Source: Novosphingobium naphthalenivorans NBRC 102051
GTDB taxonomy: Bacteria > Pseudomonadota > Alphaproteobacteria > Sphingomonadales > Sphingomonadaceae
NCBI RefSeq assembly: GCF_001590985.1
Contig: NZ_BCTX01000034.1
Span: forward strand, 1 to 52,137
Length of the DNA stretch: 52,137 bases
Reading direction: 5' to 3'
In this document: positions 16,210-24,595 of the stretch, piece by piece
Layout: each line of letters opens with the position of its first letter
Position numbering within the stretch: the first letter of the stretch is position 1
Translations under genes and position numbers: made by a program
Notes under the pieces: generated by a model
Databases searched by the model: none
Told to the model about the DNA's origin: nothing
What the model saw: only the letters and a program-made list of their open reading frames with translations

Positions 16210-17349
16210 ATGACCATTGCCACTTCCCTACTGTCCAACGCCAAGCTGTTCGAGATCGCTCCGGATCATGTCGACGAAGGCGAGCGGATCGGTTTCCTGC
16301 ACGAGGACAAGGCTGCCGCGCTGGGACGGTTGATGGCCGTGGACGGGCAGCGCGACCCGATCAAGGTGGTCGCCAACACCAAGAACCCCGAAAAGCCGTG
16401 GCGGCTTGTCACCGGGATGCACCGGCTGATCGGGGCACGGATCGAGGGCATCACGGTCTGGGCTATCGAGGTTTCAGGCAAGCCCGAGGCGCTGGCCGAT
16501 CTGGAGGCGAGCGAAAACCTGCACCGCCGCCCGTTGGCACCGATCGAGCGGGCCAAGTTCACCGCCGCGCTGGTGCAGGCGGCACAGGACCGGATTGCCC
16601 GCGAGAATGGCGGTCTGAAGCAGCAGCAGCTTGCCGTGAAGGCGCGCTGGGCGCGCGTGAAAGCCCATGAGCAGACCGCTCAGGAAGCGCTTCGCGACGA
16701 AGTCGAAGATACGAGTCGCACGATGCAACGCGTATATGGCTGGGAGGAATCGGTCGGCGAAGCGCTCGGCATGTCGCGCGATGCGATCTATCGCGACCTG
16801 CGCATCCATCGCCTGCTGATCGATCCGTTCCCCGACCTGACTGAGCAGCTCTCCAAGCATCCGGTGGTCGGTGAGAACGCCAAGCAGCTGCGCGACATTG
16901 CCGATATCAAGGACGAGGCCGCGCGGCGCCGGGTGATCGAAGCGCTGCTGGCCGATGGCGAGCTGAGCGCGGACGAGGCCAAGGTGCAGTGCGGTGTTGG
17001 CCTGATCGGCGGGCCTGCTGCCACGCCGGTGGCGCACCAGAAGCACTATGATGCGATCACGGGTGGATGGTCCCGCCTCGGCACCGCCGAGAAGCGGCGG
17101 TTCCTGCCCAACATCGCGTCGATGCTTACCCCCGATATGAAGCGCGACCTGCGCGACATGCTGAGTAAGGAAATCGGTGAGCAAGGCGACATGAAGGCCA
17201 GTCTTGCGACCGCTTTTGACGTGATCGCCAAGCTCGCAACCGGCGAAGCGGTGGACGACGAGGAAATCGAGCACGCGCGCCGTGAATGCCAGCTCGCGCT
17301 GTTCGCAGAAGCCGGTGCCGATCTGCGGGAGACTGCCGATGCGCGGTGA
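16210..17349 (+). CDS. ParB/Srx N-terminal domain protein
   Basis: 379 residues. The N-terminal 110 residues show the ParB/sulfiredoxin-type fold: PIKVVANTK, the R-L-V-T-G-M-H-R-L-I-G-A-R motif (box II-like, normally G-x-H-R) and ASENLHRRPLAPIERA (box I-like E-N-x-x-R). A helix-turn-helix region follows (ESVGEALGMSRDAIYRDLRI), then helical C-terminal parts. In phages such proteins act as DNA-binding or CTP-dependent clamp-like factors, sometimes as nucleases. No ParA partner is present, so plasmid-style partition is unlikely. Its end overlaps the methyltransferase gene by 11 bases. Confidence 0.8.
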   Translation: MTIATSLLSNAKLFEIAPDHVDEGERIGFLHEDKAAALGRLMAVDGQRDPIKVVANTKNPEKPWRLVTGMHRLIGARIEGITVWAIEVSGKPEALADLEASENLHRRPLAPIERAKFTAALVQAAQDRIARENGGLKQQQLAVKARWARVKAHEQTAQEALRDEVEDTSRTMQRVYGWEESVGEALGMSRDAIYRDLRIHRLLIDPFPDLTEQLSKHPVVGENAKQLRDIADIKDEAARRRVIEALLADGELSADEAKVQCGVGLIGGPAATPVAHQKHYDAITGGWSRLGTAEKRRFLPNIASMLTPDMKRDLRDMLSKEIGEQGDMKASLATAFDVIAKLATGEAVDDEEIEHARRECQLALFAEAGADLRETADAR

Positions 17350-18013
17350 GCTTTCCTCGGCCAAGCCTTCCAAGCGCCACCCGCTCGACTGGTATGTCGA
17401 GGCTGGGTGGGAATGGGATCAGATCGTGCGTTCGATCGGTGCGGAGCCCGACGTAGCGATCTGGGACCCAGCGGCAGGCTATGGGCATAGCGGATCGCGG
17501 CTGCAGGCGTGGACCAAGGCGCAGATCGTGCTGTCGGACCTTGTCCAGAACGTGGCCTACGACGATTTCGAGACGCGGCCCACGTTCATCTCCGGGGACT
17601 TCCTTGAGTTCGAGCAGGCGCCGGTGCGGCCCTGCTCGATCTGGTCGAACCCGCCCTATTCCTACAAGGATGTCTGGTACGACGGGCACAAGGTGAAGAT
17701 CGCCGAGGCCTTCGTGCGTCATGCGCTGAAGCTGGCGACGCACCGGGTGGTGATGATCCTGCCCAACAAGTGGCTGGCGATGGGCAAGAAGCGCTCGCGC
17801 CTCGTCCGCCACGACCATCCGCCGCAGTTCGTTCTGCACTTCACCGAGCGTCCCAGCATGCCGCCGGGCGACATGATCGAGGCGATGGGCCTGCGCGCCT
17901 ATCGCGGCGGCATGGTCGATTACTGCGCGCTGGTCTGGGACGTGCGGAACCCGACCGCGCCCGGCGAAACGCGCACGATCTGGCTGCCGCCGCTGACAGA
18001 GAGGCTAGTATGA
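17339..18013 (+). CDS. DNA N6-adenine methyltransferase-like protein
   Basis: 224 residues. Motif I, WDPAAGYGHSGSRLQ (about 42-56), binds S-adenosylmethionine; VLSDL follows as motif II, and the catalytic tetrapeptide appears as SNPPYSYKD (about 104). VVMILPNKWLAMG resembles motifs VI-VIII. The order I then IV is that of gamma-type adenine methyltransferases. It overlaps the ParB-like gene and is linked to the next small HTH gene by ATGA. Self-modification against host restriction is the likely purpose, comparable in outcome to Mu Mom but unrelated in sequence; the recognition site is unknown. Confidence 0.78.
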   Translation: MRGELSSAKPSKRHPLDWYVEAGWEWDQIVRSIGAEPDVAIWDPAAGYGHSGSRLQAWTKAQIVLSDLVQNVAYDDFETRPTFISGDFLEFEQAPVRPCSIWSNPPYSYKDVWYDGHKVKIAEAFVRHALKLATHRVVMILPNKWLAMGKKRSRLVRHDHPPQFVLHFTERPSMPPGDMIEAMGLRAYRGGMVDYCALVWDVRNPTAPGETRTIWLPPLTERLV

Positions 18014-18228
18014 TGACCCCACGCCAGCAGAAAATGATGGCCCTGCGCGATGCGGGCCGCTCGCACCGCCATATTGCGGCGGAAATGGGCATCACGCCCC
18101 AATCCGTTCGTACTGCCATGAGCAAGCTGAGTGGTTCCGATGGGCGCAACAGGCAGCATGAAGCCGCGATGGTACGCGGCAGCGAGGCGCTGTTCCGTTC
18201 CATTCAGAATGCGAAGGCCAGTCGCTGA
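18010..18228 (+). CDS. small helix-turn-helix protein
   Basis: 72 residues with an HTH of the resolvase/sigma-region-4 style (ALRDAGRSHRHIAAEMGITP then QSVRTAMSKL). No other domain. Starts in the ATGA overlap with the methyltransferase and ends by sharing one base with the next start codon. It may regulate early or middle transcription. Confidence 0.65.
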   Translation: MMTPRQQKMMALRDAGRSHRHIAAEMGITPQSVRTAMSKLSGSDGRNRQHEAAMVRGSEALFRSIQNAKASR

Positions 18229-18470
18229 TGCCTAAGCAGGCCTCCCTTGCCGCGTATTACCGCGAACATCGCGAAGCGTTCGCGCTCGCGCTGGAGCTTG
18301 GCTGCACGCCGGCCGAGGCGAAGCAGAAGCTACGCGACCAGGCGCGGGCGCGGCGGCGGGCCTGCGGCACGCGGGCACCGGAAGCCTGCACCGATTCCGA
18401 TTTCGAACCGATGGATCAAGCTCCCGGCGATTTCCGCGCCTGGGACTGCCGTCACATGATGAGGGACTGA
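18228..18470 (+). CDS. small early phage protein, unknown function
   Basis: 80 residues: a helical, basic N-terminal half (AYYREHREAFALALELG, EAKQKLRDQARARRRA) followed by an acidic C-terminus with three cysteines overall (GCT, ACG, ACT) and a final W-D-C-R-H. The pattern suggests a small folded nucleic-acid-binding protein but no family is recognised. Packed between neighbours with one-base overlaps. Confidence 0.65.
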   Translation: MPKQASLAAYYREHREAFALALELGCTPAEAKQKLRDQARARRRACGTRAPEACTDSDFEPMDQAPGDFRAWDCRHMMRD

Positions 18471-18754
18471 TGATGGAACATGCCCTTACACTCGACGCTG
18501 CGGCGGCAGGCGCTGCACATCATGCCAATAAGGTCGTCTCCGAATGTTTGCGCTATTTGCGCGATGGTCCGCTCAGCGATGCCTTTGCCTTTGAAAGCGA
18601 CGTTTCCTGCGAGCTGGCAGCGGCTCTCAAGCTGGTGCTGGATATCGAGAACGGGTCTCCACAGGTACAGATCTTCATGACGGCTGAGGAAGTGGCGCTC
18701 TATGCCGATCTAAAAGCTGCCATAGATACCTTTCTGGCGGGGGTATCGGCCTGA
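18470..18754 (+). CDS. small early phage protein, unknown function
   Basis: 94 residues, acidic and mainly helical (ECLRYLRDGPLSDAF, LAAALKLVLDIENG, AEEVALYADLKAAID). No membrane segment, cysteine motif or recognised domain. Starts with tandem ATGs in a one-base overlap with the previous stop. Genes at this position in transposable phages often counter host defences or tune replication, but nothing in this protein shows that directly. Confidence 0.65.
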   Translation: MMEHALTLDAAAAGAAHHANKVVSECLRYLRDGPLSDAFAFESDVSCELAAALKLVLDIENGSPQVQIFMTAEEVALYADLKAAIDTFLAGVSA

Positions 18755-19011
18755 TGTCTCCGATCAAACTGCGCGTGCTGATCGATGCCAAGCGGTTCGT
18801 GGAAACCATGCGCGCCAACCGTTCGTCCGACGAGATGATCATCCTTTCCATGATCGGAGACTTCAACGCCAAGCGCGATTTCAAAGGCGGGAGCTATGTG
18901 CTGAGCTGCTGCGGCGTGACGGGGTACTGCACTGCCTCACGCGACAAGGGCCTGCTCAATTCCTGGCTGAGGGCGACAATCCGCCGTATTGCGAAGGAGA
19001 CGGGACAGTGA
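18754..19011 (+). CDS. small early phage protein, unknown function
   Basis: 85 residues: a mixed alpha/beta-looking sequence beginning PIKLRVLIDAKRFVETMRAN, with a central GGSYVLSCCGVTGYCTA segment containing a Cys pair and a third Cys, and a basic C-terminal helix (LNSWLRATIRRIAKETG). No family recognised. Tightly packed in the early operon. Confidence 0.62.
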   Translation: MSPIKLRVLIDAKRFVETMRANRSSDEMIILSMIGDFNAKRDFKGGSYVLSCCGVTGYCTASRDKGLLNSWLRATIRRIAKETGQ

Positions 19012-19304
19012 ACCTGAAACCCGCGCCCTTCGCGCTGACGCCTGCGGTGGTCGAACACATGCTCGATCTGGCCGATTCCGCGCGGCCTGCGGAGGAGCAG
19101 CTGCGGCTGCCGGTTTACCCGTTGCCGCACTGCGCCGGACAACTGGCCACGCTCACCCATTTCCCCAAGCCGTCCGCCATGGTCGAAGATCAGGCGGACG
19201 GCGAGCCTGCACGGGTCGCACCGGTGCAGACCGCACCGTCCGCGCCGGCCGAGTTCCCAACCTCGGCTGGCGCGGGCAACGGTGAAGGAGGCGAGCGTGG
19301 CTGA
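19008..19304 (+). CDS. small proline/alanine-rich early protein
   Basis: 98 residues from a GTG that overlaps the previous stop (GTGA). A possible short helix is VVEHMLDLADSARPAEEQLR; the C-terminal 45 residues are low-complexity Pro/Ala/Gly/Glu. It overlaps the Gp37/Gp68 gene by 8 bases. It may be mostly disordered; function unknown. Confidence 0.55.
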   Translation: MNLKPAPFALTPAVVEHMLDLADSARPAEEQLRLPVYPLPHCAGQLATLTHFPKPSAMVEDQADGEPARVAPVQTAPSAPAEFPTSAGAGNGEGGERG

Positions 19305-20187
19305 AACGACTGCAATCGAATGGGCCGATGCCACCGCGAATTTCTGGATCGGCTGCACCAAGCTCAGCCTGGCCTGCGACAACTGCTATGCGGAATCTGA
19401 CTGGGACCATCGCAAGCACCGCGTGACCTGGGGGCCGCACGGCGACCGGGACATGGCCAAGGCTGGCCCGATTGTCTGCCGCAAGGTCCAGCGCGGAGCC
19501 GCAGCGTTCATCGCGAAACATGGCCGCCAGCCGCGCATCTTCGTCAATTCGCTTTCGGATTTCGGGGACAATCACAAGTCGATCAGGCCGGAATGGCGCG
19601 AGGCCGTCTGGCACGCCGCGCGCACCTGCCCGGACGTGATCCTGATGATCCTGACCAAGCGCCCGCAGAACATTCCCGCCTATCTCCCGGCGGACTGGGG
19701 CAGTGGCTATCCCAACGTATGGATCGGAGTTACGGCTGAAAACCAGACCGAAGCCGACCGGCGCCGCGCGCATCTTGAGGCGATTCCGGCCGCCGAGAAG
19801 TTCGTGAGCTACGAACCGGCGCTTGGCCCCGTCGACTGGGCTGGATGGGAATTCCTGTCCTGGCTGATCAGCGGCGGCGAGAGCGGCTGCAAGGCCCGTC
19901 CATCACACCCTGACTGGTTCCGGGCAGCACGCGATTTCTGCGCAGCGCACGGCATTGCGTACCTGCACAAGCAGTGGGGCGAGTGGCTTCCTGAAGGCCA
20001 ATTCGATTCGACCGGATTTCAGTGGGCTCCCGGCGAGGATGGGCGGGTGCACTGGTGGAAGCCAGAGCCACCGTATGGCGCGCATCTTGATGATGCTCAC
20101 TGCTCTGTGCGTGTCGGCAAGAAGATTGCCGGACGGATGCTCGACGCATTTGAACACAATGCAACCCCATGGGTGCCATATGTCTGA
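19297..20187 (+). CDS. phage Gp37/Gp68 (DUF5131) family protein
   Basis: 296 residues. The family signature is at the start: TAIEWADATANFWIGCTKLS, then ACDNCYAE, giving a Cys-x7-Cys-x2-Cys arrangement reminiscent of radical-SAM-like enzymes. Further family blocks are FVNSLSDFGDN, MILTKRPQNI, WIGVTAENQ, SYEPALGP and LISGGESG, and near the end AYLHKQWGEW. The biochemical activity of the family is not established. It starts at GTG with AAGGAGG 5 bases upstream. Common as an accessory early gene in phages of alphaproteobacteria. Confidence 0.9.
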   Translation: MAETTAIEWADATANFWIGCTKLSLACDNCYAESDWDHRKHRVTWGPHGDRDMAKAGPIVCRKVQRGAAAFIAKHGRQPRIFVNSLSDFGDNHKSIRPEWREAVWHAARTCPDVILMILTKRPQNIPAYLPADWGSGYPNVWIGVTAENQTEADRRRAHLEAIPAAEKFVSYEPALGPVDWAGWEFLSWLISGGESGCKARPSHPDWFRAARDFCAAHGIAYLHKQWGEWLPEGQFDSTGFQWAPGEDGRVHWWKPEPPYGAHLDDAHCSVRVGKKIAGRMLDAFEHNATPWVPYV

Positions 20188-20377
20188 TGCCGCTATCCCT
20201 CCCTCGTTCGACTTAGCGCCGATCGACGACGCGGCCCGCGACGGTCGTTCGCAGCTGGTGTTCGGCGGCGAATATTTCGCGCTGGCGCGGTTCTTCGATT
20301 CCGCATGGCGTTTCCCGAACGGGATAGAGCTGGACTTCATTCCCACGAATTATCGCCCGCAGGTGCACCATGGCTGA
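20180..20377 (+). CDS. small early phage protein, unknown function
   Basis: 65 residues, overlapping the end of the Gp37/Gp68 gene by 8 bases and the next gene by 8. The sequence has a polar N-terminus and an aromatic centre (VFGGEYFALARFFDSAWRF) with a final F-I-P-T-N-Y. No domain recognised; the position and tight overlaps support translation. Confidence 0.6.
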   Translation: MSDAAIPPSFDLAPIDDAARDGRSQLVFGGEYFALARFFDSAWRFPNGIELDFIPTNYRPQVHHG

Positions 20378-20597
20378 GCACGAAGCAGGCACGCCTTGTC
20401 CCGGATGCACGGCCGAGAAGATCACGGCGAAGATGGCGGCCAACCCGCTCCATGATTTCTACGCCTGCCGCCAGTGCCTTGAGCACGGCGCGCTGTTCTA
20501 CGCCAACCACAACACAAAACGGGTCCGAGAGGATGAAACGCACGCTGCTGGCGGCGAAGGCCGCCTCGCGAACGGGGAGGCTCATGGTCAAGGCTAA
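20370..20597 (+). CDS. small zinc-finger-like protein
   Basis: 75 residues with two Cys pairs, CPGC (10-13) and CRQC (33-36), spaced as in a treble-clef or zinc-ribbon knuckle, then a polar glycine-rich tail. Probably binds zinc and perhaps nucleic acid. The 3' end overlaps the next gene's start by 14 bases. Confidence 0.62.
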   Translation: MAEHEAGTPCPGCTAEKITAKMAANPLHDFYACRQCLEHGALFYANHNTKRVREDETHAAGGEGRLANGEAHGQG

Positions 20598-21048
20598 GCC
20601 CCATCCCGATCAGTTCGGCTTCGACTTCGCCACGCCTGCGCCCGCCCGGGGCGAGGCGGCGCTGGCGGGACTGGAGAAACGCATCAATGCCAAGGTCGGC
20701 GAGATCCTCAACAGCGCGCACATGGCTGGCCACACCCGCGAGGTGATTGCGGCCGAGATGAGCGCGCTGCTGGGCGAACGCATCAAGCGATCGATGCTGG
20801 ATGCCTATGCCAGCCCGGCGCGTGAGGACCACAAGGTGCCATTCTCACGCCTGATCGCGCTGGTGATCGTCACCGGGCGGCAGGACCTGCTCGATCCGCT
20901 CATGCGCGAAGGCGGCATGGCGATTCTTGTCGGCGAGGAAGTCCACACCGCGCGCCTGGGCAACATCGATCGTGAAATCGCCAAGCTGCAGGCCGAGCGC
21001 AAGCGCGTGGTGAGTGTGGCGCCGATTATCCGGGGAGGACGTAACTGA
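20584..21048 (+). CDS. hypothetical phage protein preceding the transposase
   Basis: 154 residues: a short FGFDF motif near the start, then a helical domain (LAGLEKRINAKVGEILNSAH, SALLGERIKRSMLDAYASPA, then F-S-R-L-I-A-L-V-I-V-T) and a coiled-coil tail (IDREIAKLQAERKRV). I recognise the type from the same position in related transposable phages, directly before the transposase, but it has no assigned function. The ATG at 20584 has GGGGAGG upstream at short spacing; an ATG at 20533 is the alternative. It shares one base with the transposase start. Confidence 0.72.
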   Translation: MVKAKPHPDQFGFDFATPAPARGEAALAGLEKRINAKVGEILNSAHMAGHTREVIAAEMSALLGERIKRSMLDAYASPAREDHKVPFSRLIALVIVTGRQDLLDPLMREGGMAILVGEEVHTARLGNIDREIAKLQAERKRVVSVAPIIRGGRN

Positions 21049-23030
21049 TGGCCACGCGCGCCCAGATCATGCTTGTGCCCGAGGTGCGCGAATGGTTCAC
21101 CGCCGACGAGCTGGCCGAGATGAACCTGCCCGGCCTGCCCGGTGACAAGCGGTCCATCAATCGCCGCGCCAAGCAGGAAGGCTGGAAAACGCGCTGCGAC
21201 CGCAAGACCGGCGAACTGCTGGCGCGTCCTGCCCGGAACAAGCGGGGCGGCGGGCTGGAGTATCATGTCTCGTTGCTGCCGGGGCAGGCCCAGATCGCGC
21301 TGGCCGAACGCGGGATTACGCATCCCGCCGCCGATGCGCCGGGGTTCGATCCCCATGCCGATGCATGGCGGTGGTTCGATGCGCAGAAGGACAGCGTGAA
21401 GGCCGAGGCCGAGCGGCGGCTGACGATCGTGCGCGATGTGGAGCTGCTGGTGCGATCGGGGCTGACCCGCACCGCCGCCAACGCGGAAACGGCAGCGCGG
21501 CACGGCGTGAGCGTGGGCACGATCGCGAACTACCTGAAGGCCGTGCGCGGCGTCGCCCCCGCTCACCAGCTGCCCGCGCTGGCGCCGCGTTACCAGGGCG
21601 GCGGCGTCGAGGCCGATATCCATCCCGACCTGTGGCACCTGTTCAGGAGCGACTGGCTGCGGCCCGAGGAGCCGACGCTGAGCCTGTGCTATGAGGAAGT
21701 GGCGCGTAAGGCGGCCGAAATGGGCCTCTCACTGCCCTCTGAGAGGACTTTCAGGCGCCGCCTGGAGCGCGAGCTAGACCCGCGCATCATTCGCCGCCTC
21801 CGCAAGGGCAAGGAAGCGGATGCCCAGTCACGCCCGGCCCAACGCCGCAGCGTCGACCACCTGCACGCGCTGGAATGCGTCAACATCGATGGCCACAAGT
21901 GCGACGTGCGCGTGCTGTCCCCATGGAAGCGCGACAAGAACGGCAAGCCGCTGGTGATCCGGCCGATCCTGCTGGGCCTGCAGGACGTGCGCAGCTCCAA
22001 GGTCGTGGCATGGCGGGTGTGTGAGGTGGAGAGCGCGCATTACGTGCGCCTGGTCTTCGCCGACCTGTTCGAGAAGTGGGGAATTCCGCTCCATTGCGTG
22101 CTCGACAATGGCCGCGGCTTTGCCTCAAAGTGGATCACAGGCGGCGTGAAGAACCGCTTTCGCTTCAAGGTGAAGGCGGAAGACCCGCTGGGCCTGATTA
22201 CCCGGTTCAAGATCCAGCATCACTGGGCGCTGCCCTATCACGGCCAGTCCAAGCCGATCGAGCGGGCATGGCGCGACCTGACCAACCGGATCGCGCGGCA
22301 TTCGTTCTGCGCGGGTGCCTACACCGGGAATTCGCCGGTGAACAAGCCGGACAACTATGGCACGCGGGAAGTGCCCTGGGATGACTTCGTGGCGCATGTG
22401 GACCGGCAGATCGCGCTGCACAATGCCAAGCTCGGCCGGAAGGGCCGCGATTACAAGGGCCGCAGCTTCGACCAGGTCTTCGCGGAAACCTATGAAACCG
22501 CGCCGATCACCAAGGAGGCCACGGCCGAGCAGCTGCGTTTCGCGCTGCTGGCGGCGGAAAACCGGCTGGTGAACAAGAAGAACGGCGAGGTCGAGCTGTT
22601 CGGCAATCGCTATTGGTCCGAAGGCTGCAGCCAGATCCACGGCGAGCGGGTGACGGTGCGGTTCGATCCGGATGATCTGACCAAGGACGTGCATCTCTAC
22701 GCGCTGGACGGCCGCTATCTCACCAGTGCCAAGCGCTGGGCGGACGTGGGCTTCCTCGACGCAGAGAGCGCGAAGAAAACCGCCAAGTTCAATGCCGAAC
22801 AGCGCCGCAAGGTGCGCGAGGGGATCGAGGCCGAAGACCTGCTGTCCTCCGCGCAGGTGGCCGCGCACTACGGCAGCGTTCCCACGGCCGAGGAGCCCGA
22901 GGCCAAAGTGGTGCGGATCGCCCGCACGCGCGGCAATGCGGCGCTGAAGCTGGACGCCGATGCGCCCCAGCTGCCCAGCGGCGAAAACAAGATCCTGAAT
23001 CTGTTCGGAAGGCTGCGACCAGAGGACTGA
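21048..23030 (+). CDS. A: Mu-type DDE transposase (MuA homologue)
   Basis: 660 residues, like MuA (663). Residues 1-75 resemble the Mu N-terminal winged helix (WFTADELAEMNLPGLPGDKR, QEGWKTR), followed by helical DNA-binding domains (GLTRTAANAETAARHGVSVG). The catalytic triad is visible: D281 in NIDGHKCDV, D353 in VLDNGRGFASK and E405 in SKPIERAWRDL; the spacing of 72 and 52 is close to the 67 and 56 of MuA. A C-terminal Mu-transpos_C beta-barrel follows. It carries out integration and replicative transposition with the adjacent MuB ATPase. It starts one base into the previous stop. Confidence 0.97.
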   Translation: MATRAQIMLVPEVREWFTADELAEMNLPGLPGDKRSINRRAKQEGWKTRCDRKTGELLARPARNKRGGGLEYHVSLLPGQAQIALAERGITHPAADAPGFDPHADAWRWFDAQKDSVKAEAERRLTIVRDVELLVRSGLTRTAANAETAARHGVSVGTIANYLKAVRGVAPAHQLPALAPRYQGGGVEADIHPDLWHLFRSDWLRPEEPTLSLCYEEVARKAAEMGLSLPSERTFRRRLERELDPRIIRRLRKGKEADAQSRPAQRRSVDHLHALECVNIDGHKCDVRVLSPWKRDKNGKPLVIRPILLGLQDVRSSKVVAWRVCEVESAHYVRLVFADLFEKWGIPLHCVLDNGRGFASKWITGGVKNRFRFKVKAEDPLGLITRFKIQHHWALPYHGQSKPIERAWRDLTNRIARHSFCAGAYTGNSPVNKPDNYGTREVPWDDFVAHVDRQIALHNAKLGRKGRDYKGRSFDQVFAETYETAPITKEATAEQLRFALLAAENRLVNKKNGEVELFGNRYWSEGCSQIHGERVTVRFDPDDLTKDVHLYALDGRYLTSAKRWADVGFLDAESAKKTAKFNAEQRRKVREGIEAEDLLSSAQVAAHYGSVPTAEEPEAKVVRIARTRGNAALKLDADAPQLPSGENKILNLFGRLRPED

Positions 23031-23103
23031 AACGAAGCGCGCGGGTCCAATCGCCAAACCAGCCCCGCGCGCTCCCATCCCTGTAAGGACAAGGAGAGCT
23101 TAG

Positions 23104-24069
23104 ATGACCGAAGACGAAATTCCCAAGAAGGAATTCATTGAGGAGCAGCGCGCCTGGCTGAAGGCGCACCGCGCCGAGCTGGGCCTGTCGATCACCGACC
23201 TGTCCAAGCGGCTTGGCTTTCCCAATGGCACGCTTTCCAACTTCGTCAGCGAAAAGGGCTATGCGGGCCGCGAGCTGCCGATCGCGGAAGCGGTGCAGAA
23301 GTACCATGCCGGACTGATCGCCCGCGATACCACGTTTATCGATGCGCCGGACGTTCCCGGCTTCTTCCAAAGCCAGACCGCCGATGAAATCATCAATCTG
23401 CTGCACTGGTGCCGCAAGGGGAAGATGGTAGGCGGCGCGATCGGGTCTGGTTGCGGGAAAACGACGGCCTGCAAAGAGTTCGCGAGCCGATATCCTCACG
23501 TCTATGTCGTGAACCTGCTTCAATCGGATGGCCCTCCCGGACCGATGCACACGGCCGTGCTGGAGGTGCTGGGTGAGGAGAATGCGGCAGGGCAGCCCTC
23601 CTCGCTCTCACGCAGGATCATGAAGCGCCTGAGAACGATGCATATGCCGGTGTTGATCTTCGACGAAGCGCAGCACCTGACCGTAAAATCGCTCGAAGAA
23701 ATCCGGGGCTGGCAGGAACACACCGGCGCGGGCGTGGCCTTTTTCGGCGACAAGCGGCTCCATACGCTGATCTTTCACGGCAAGGGCAAGGACGACATTC
23801 CGCAGTTCCGGCGCCGCATCAAGATGATGCCCGTGCGCCTGCAGCCCTATGTCCACGACGTGGCCATGCAGGCGGCAGCCTGGGGCATCGAGGATCGTCC
23901 CATGATCGTCGAGCTTCAGCGCCTGGCACAGCAGCCCGGCGGCCTGGGACTGGCTTCCGAAGTGCTGCAGGTGGCCGCCATGATCGCTTCGTCCGAACAG
24001 AAGAAGATGGACATCGGTCATCTCAAGCAAGCGATCGCCGATCGTAATCACGAAGGGATCGCGGCATGA
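23104..24069 (+). CDS. B: MuB-type AAA ATPase, transposition target selector
   Basis: 321 residues, near the 312 of MuB. An N-terminal helix-turn-helix domain (about 12-60: LGLSITDLSKRLGFPNGTLS) precedes an AAA+ ATPase with Walker A GSGCGKTT (about 115-122), Walker B LIFDEAQ (about 184-190) and a C-terminal helical domain. MuB binds target DNA with ATP, activates the transposase and gives target immunity. It lies 73 bases after the transposase with AAGGAGAG upstream of the ATG and overlaps the next gene by ATGA. Confidence 0.95.
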   Translation: MTEDEIPKKEFIEEQRAWLKAHRAELGLSITDLSKRLGFPNGTLSNFVSEKGYAGRELPIAEAVQKYHAGLIARDTTFIDAPDVPGFFQSQTADEIINLLHWCRKGKMVGGAIGSGCGKTTACKEFASRYPHVYVVNLLQSDGPPGPMHTAVLEVLGEENAAGQPSSLSRRIMKRLRTMHMPVLIFDEAQHLTVKSLEEIRGWQEHTGAGVAFFGDKRLHTLIFHGKGKDDIPQFRRRIKMMPVRLQPYVHDVAMQAAAWGIEDRPMIVELQRLAQQPGGLGLASEVLQVAAMIASSEQKKMDIGHLKQAIADRNHEGIAA

Positions 24070-24419
24070 GCGCGCGCGACTTCGTCAGCAAGGCCATCGA
24101 AGGCGGCGCGGACAAGCGTTTTCGCGTCAAGCTGGAAGGGCCGTTGATTGTTCCCGGCGAATTGCTGAGCCGGGCGCTGCTTGAGCTGAGGGGGTTCGTC
24201 GAATGCTACCTCGAATGCGGCTGTAATCTCGTCGATTACACAGAAGATGGCATCGCGCCGCGGCAGGCGCCCGAGAACCGGATTGTAATCGAATCCCAAA
24301 GCACCCTGATCGGGCTGATCCGTGAGATCGAAACGTATCTGGGAAAGCCATTTATCGGCCCCGACTGGCTCGACGAGATCATCGCACAGGGACCCGATTG
24401 GGCGGGAGGTGCGGCATGA
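24066..24419 (+). CDS. early phage protein after MuB, unknown function
   Basis: 117 residues, acidic and helical in the middle (GELLSRALLELRGFVECYLE) with a second block (IGLIREIETYLGKPFIGPDW). No transmembrane segment or recognised domain. It starts in the ATGA overlap with MuB and ends in one with the next membrane protein. In Mu this interval holds kil, gam and other semi-essential early genes, but no similarity to Gam is visible. Confidence 0.68.
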   Translation: MSARDFVSKAIEGGADKRFRVKLEGPLIVPGELLSRALLELRGFVECYLECGCNLVDYTEDGIAPRQAPENRIVIESQSTLIGLIREIETYLGKPFIGPDWLDEIIAQGPDWAGGAA

Positions 24420-24595
24420 TCCGCCTCTTCCACCAATGGCGCGATGTCTTCCGCGAATACCGCACCGTGAAGCGCCTGCGTGACGATCTGACCGACATCG
24501 GCTTCGTTCTCATGATGACCGTTGGCGCGATGTGCTGGGGGACGCTGCTCGGCGCCGGCCTTTCCAATCTGCTGAGAGGAATGATCCATGGCTAA
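24416..24595 (+). CDS. small membrane protein
   Basis: 59 residues: a basic, aromatic N-terminus (FHQWRDVFREYRTVKRLRDD) and one hydrophobic helix at about 28-50 (GFVLMMTVGAMCWGTLLGAG). Lies between the unknown post-MuB gene and gemA with overlaps on both sides (ATGA, then 8 bases). Function unknown. Confidence 0.62.
   Translation: MIRLFHQWRDVFREYRTVKRLRDDLTDIGFVLMMTVGAMCWGTLLGAGLSNLLRGMIHG

Noticed and set aside
18894..19773. Two minus-strand frames across the early genes
   Set aside because: They oppose DUF5131 and tightly overlapping early genes and show no protein-like pattern.
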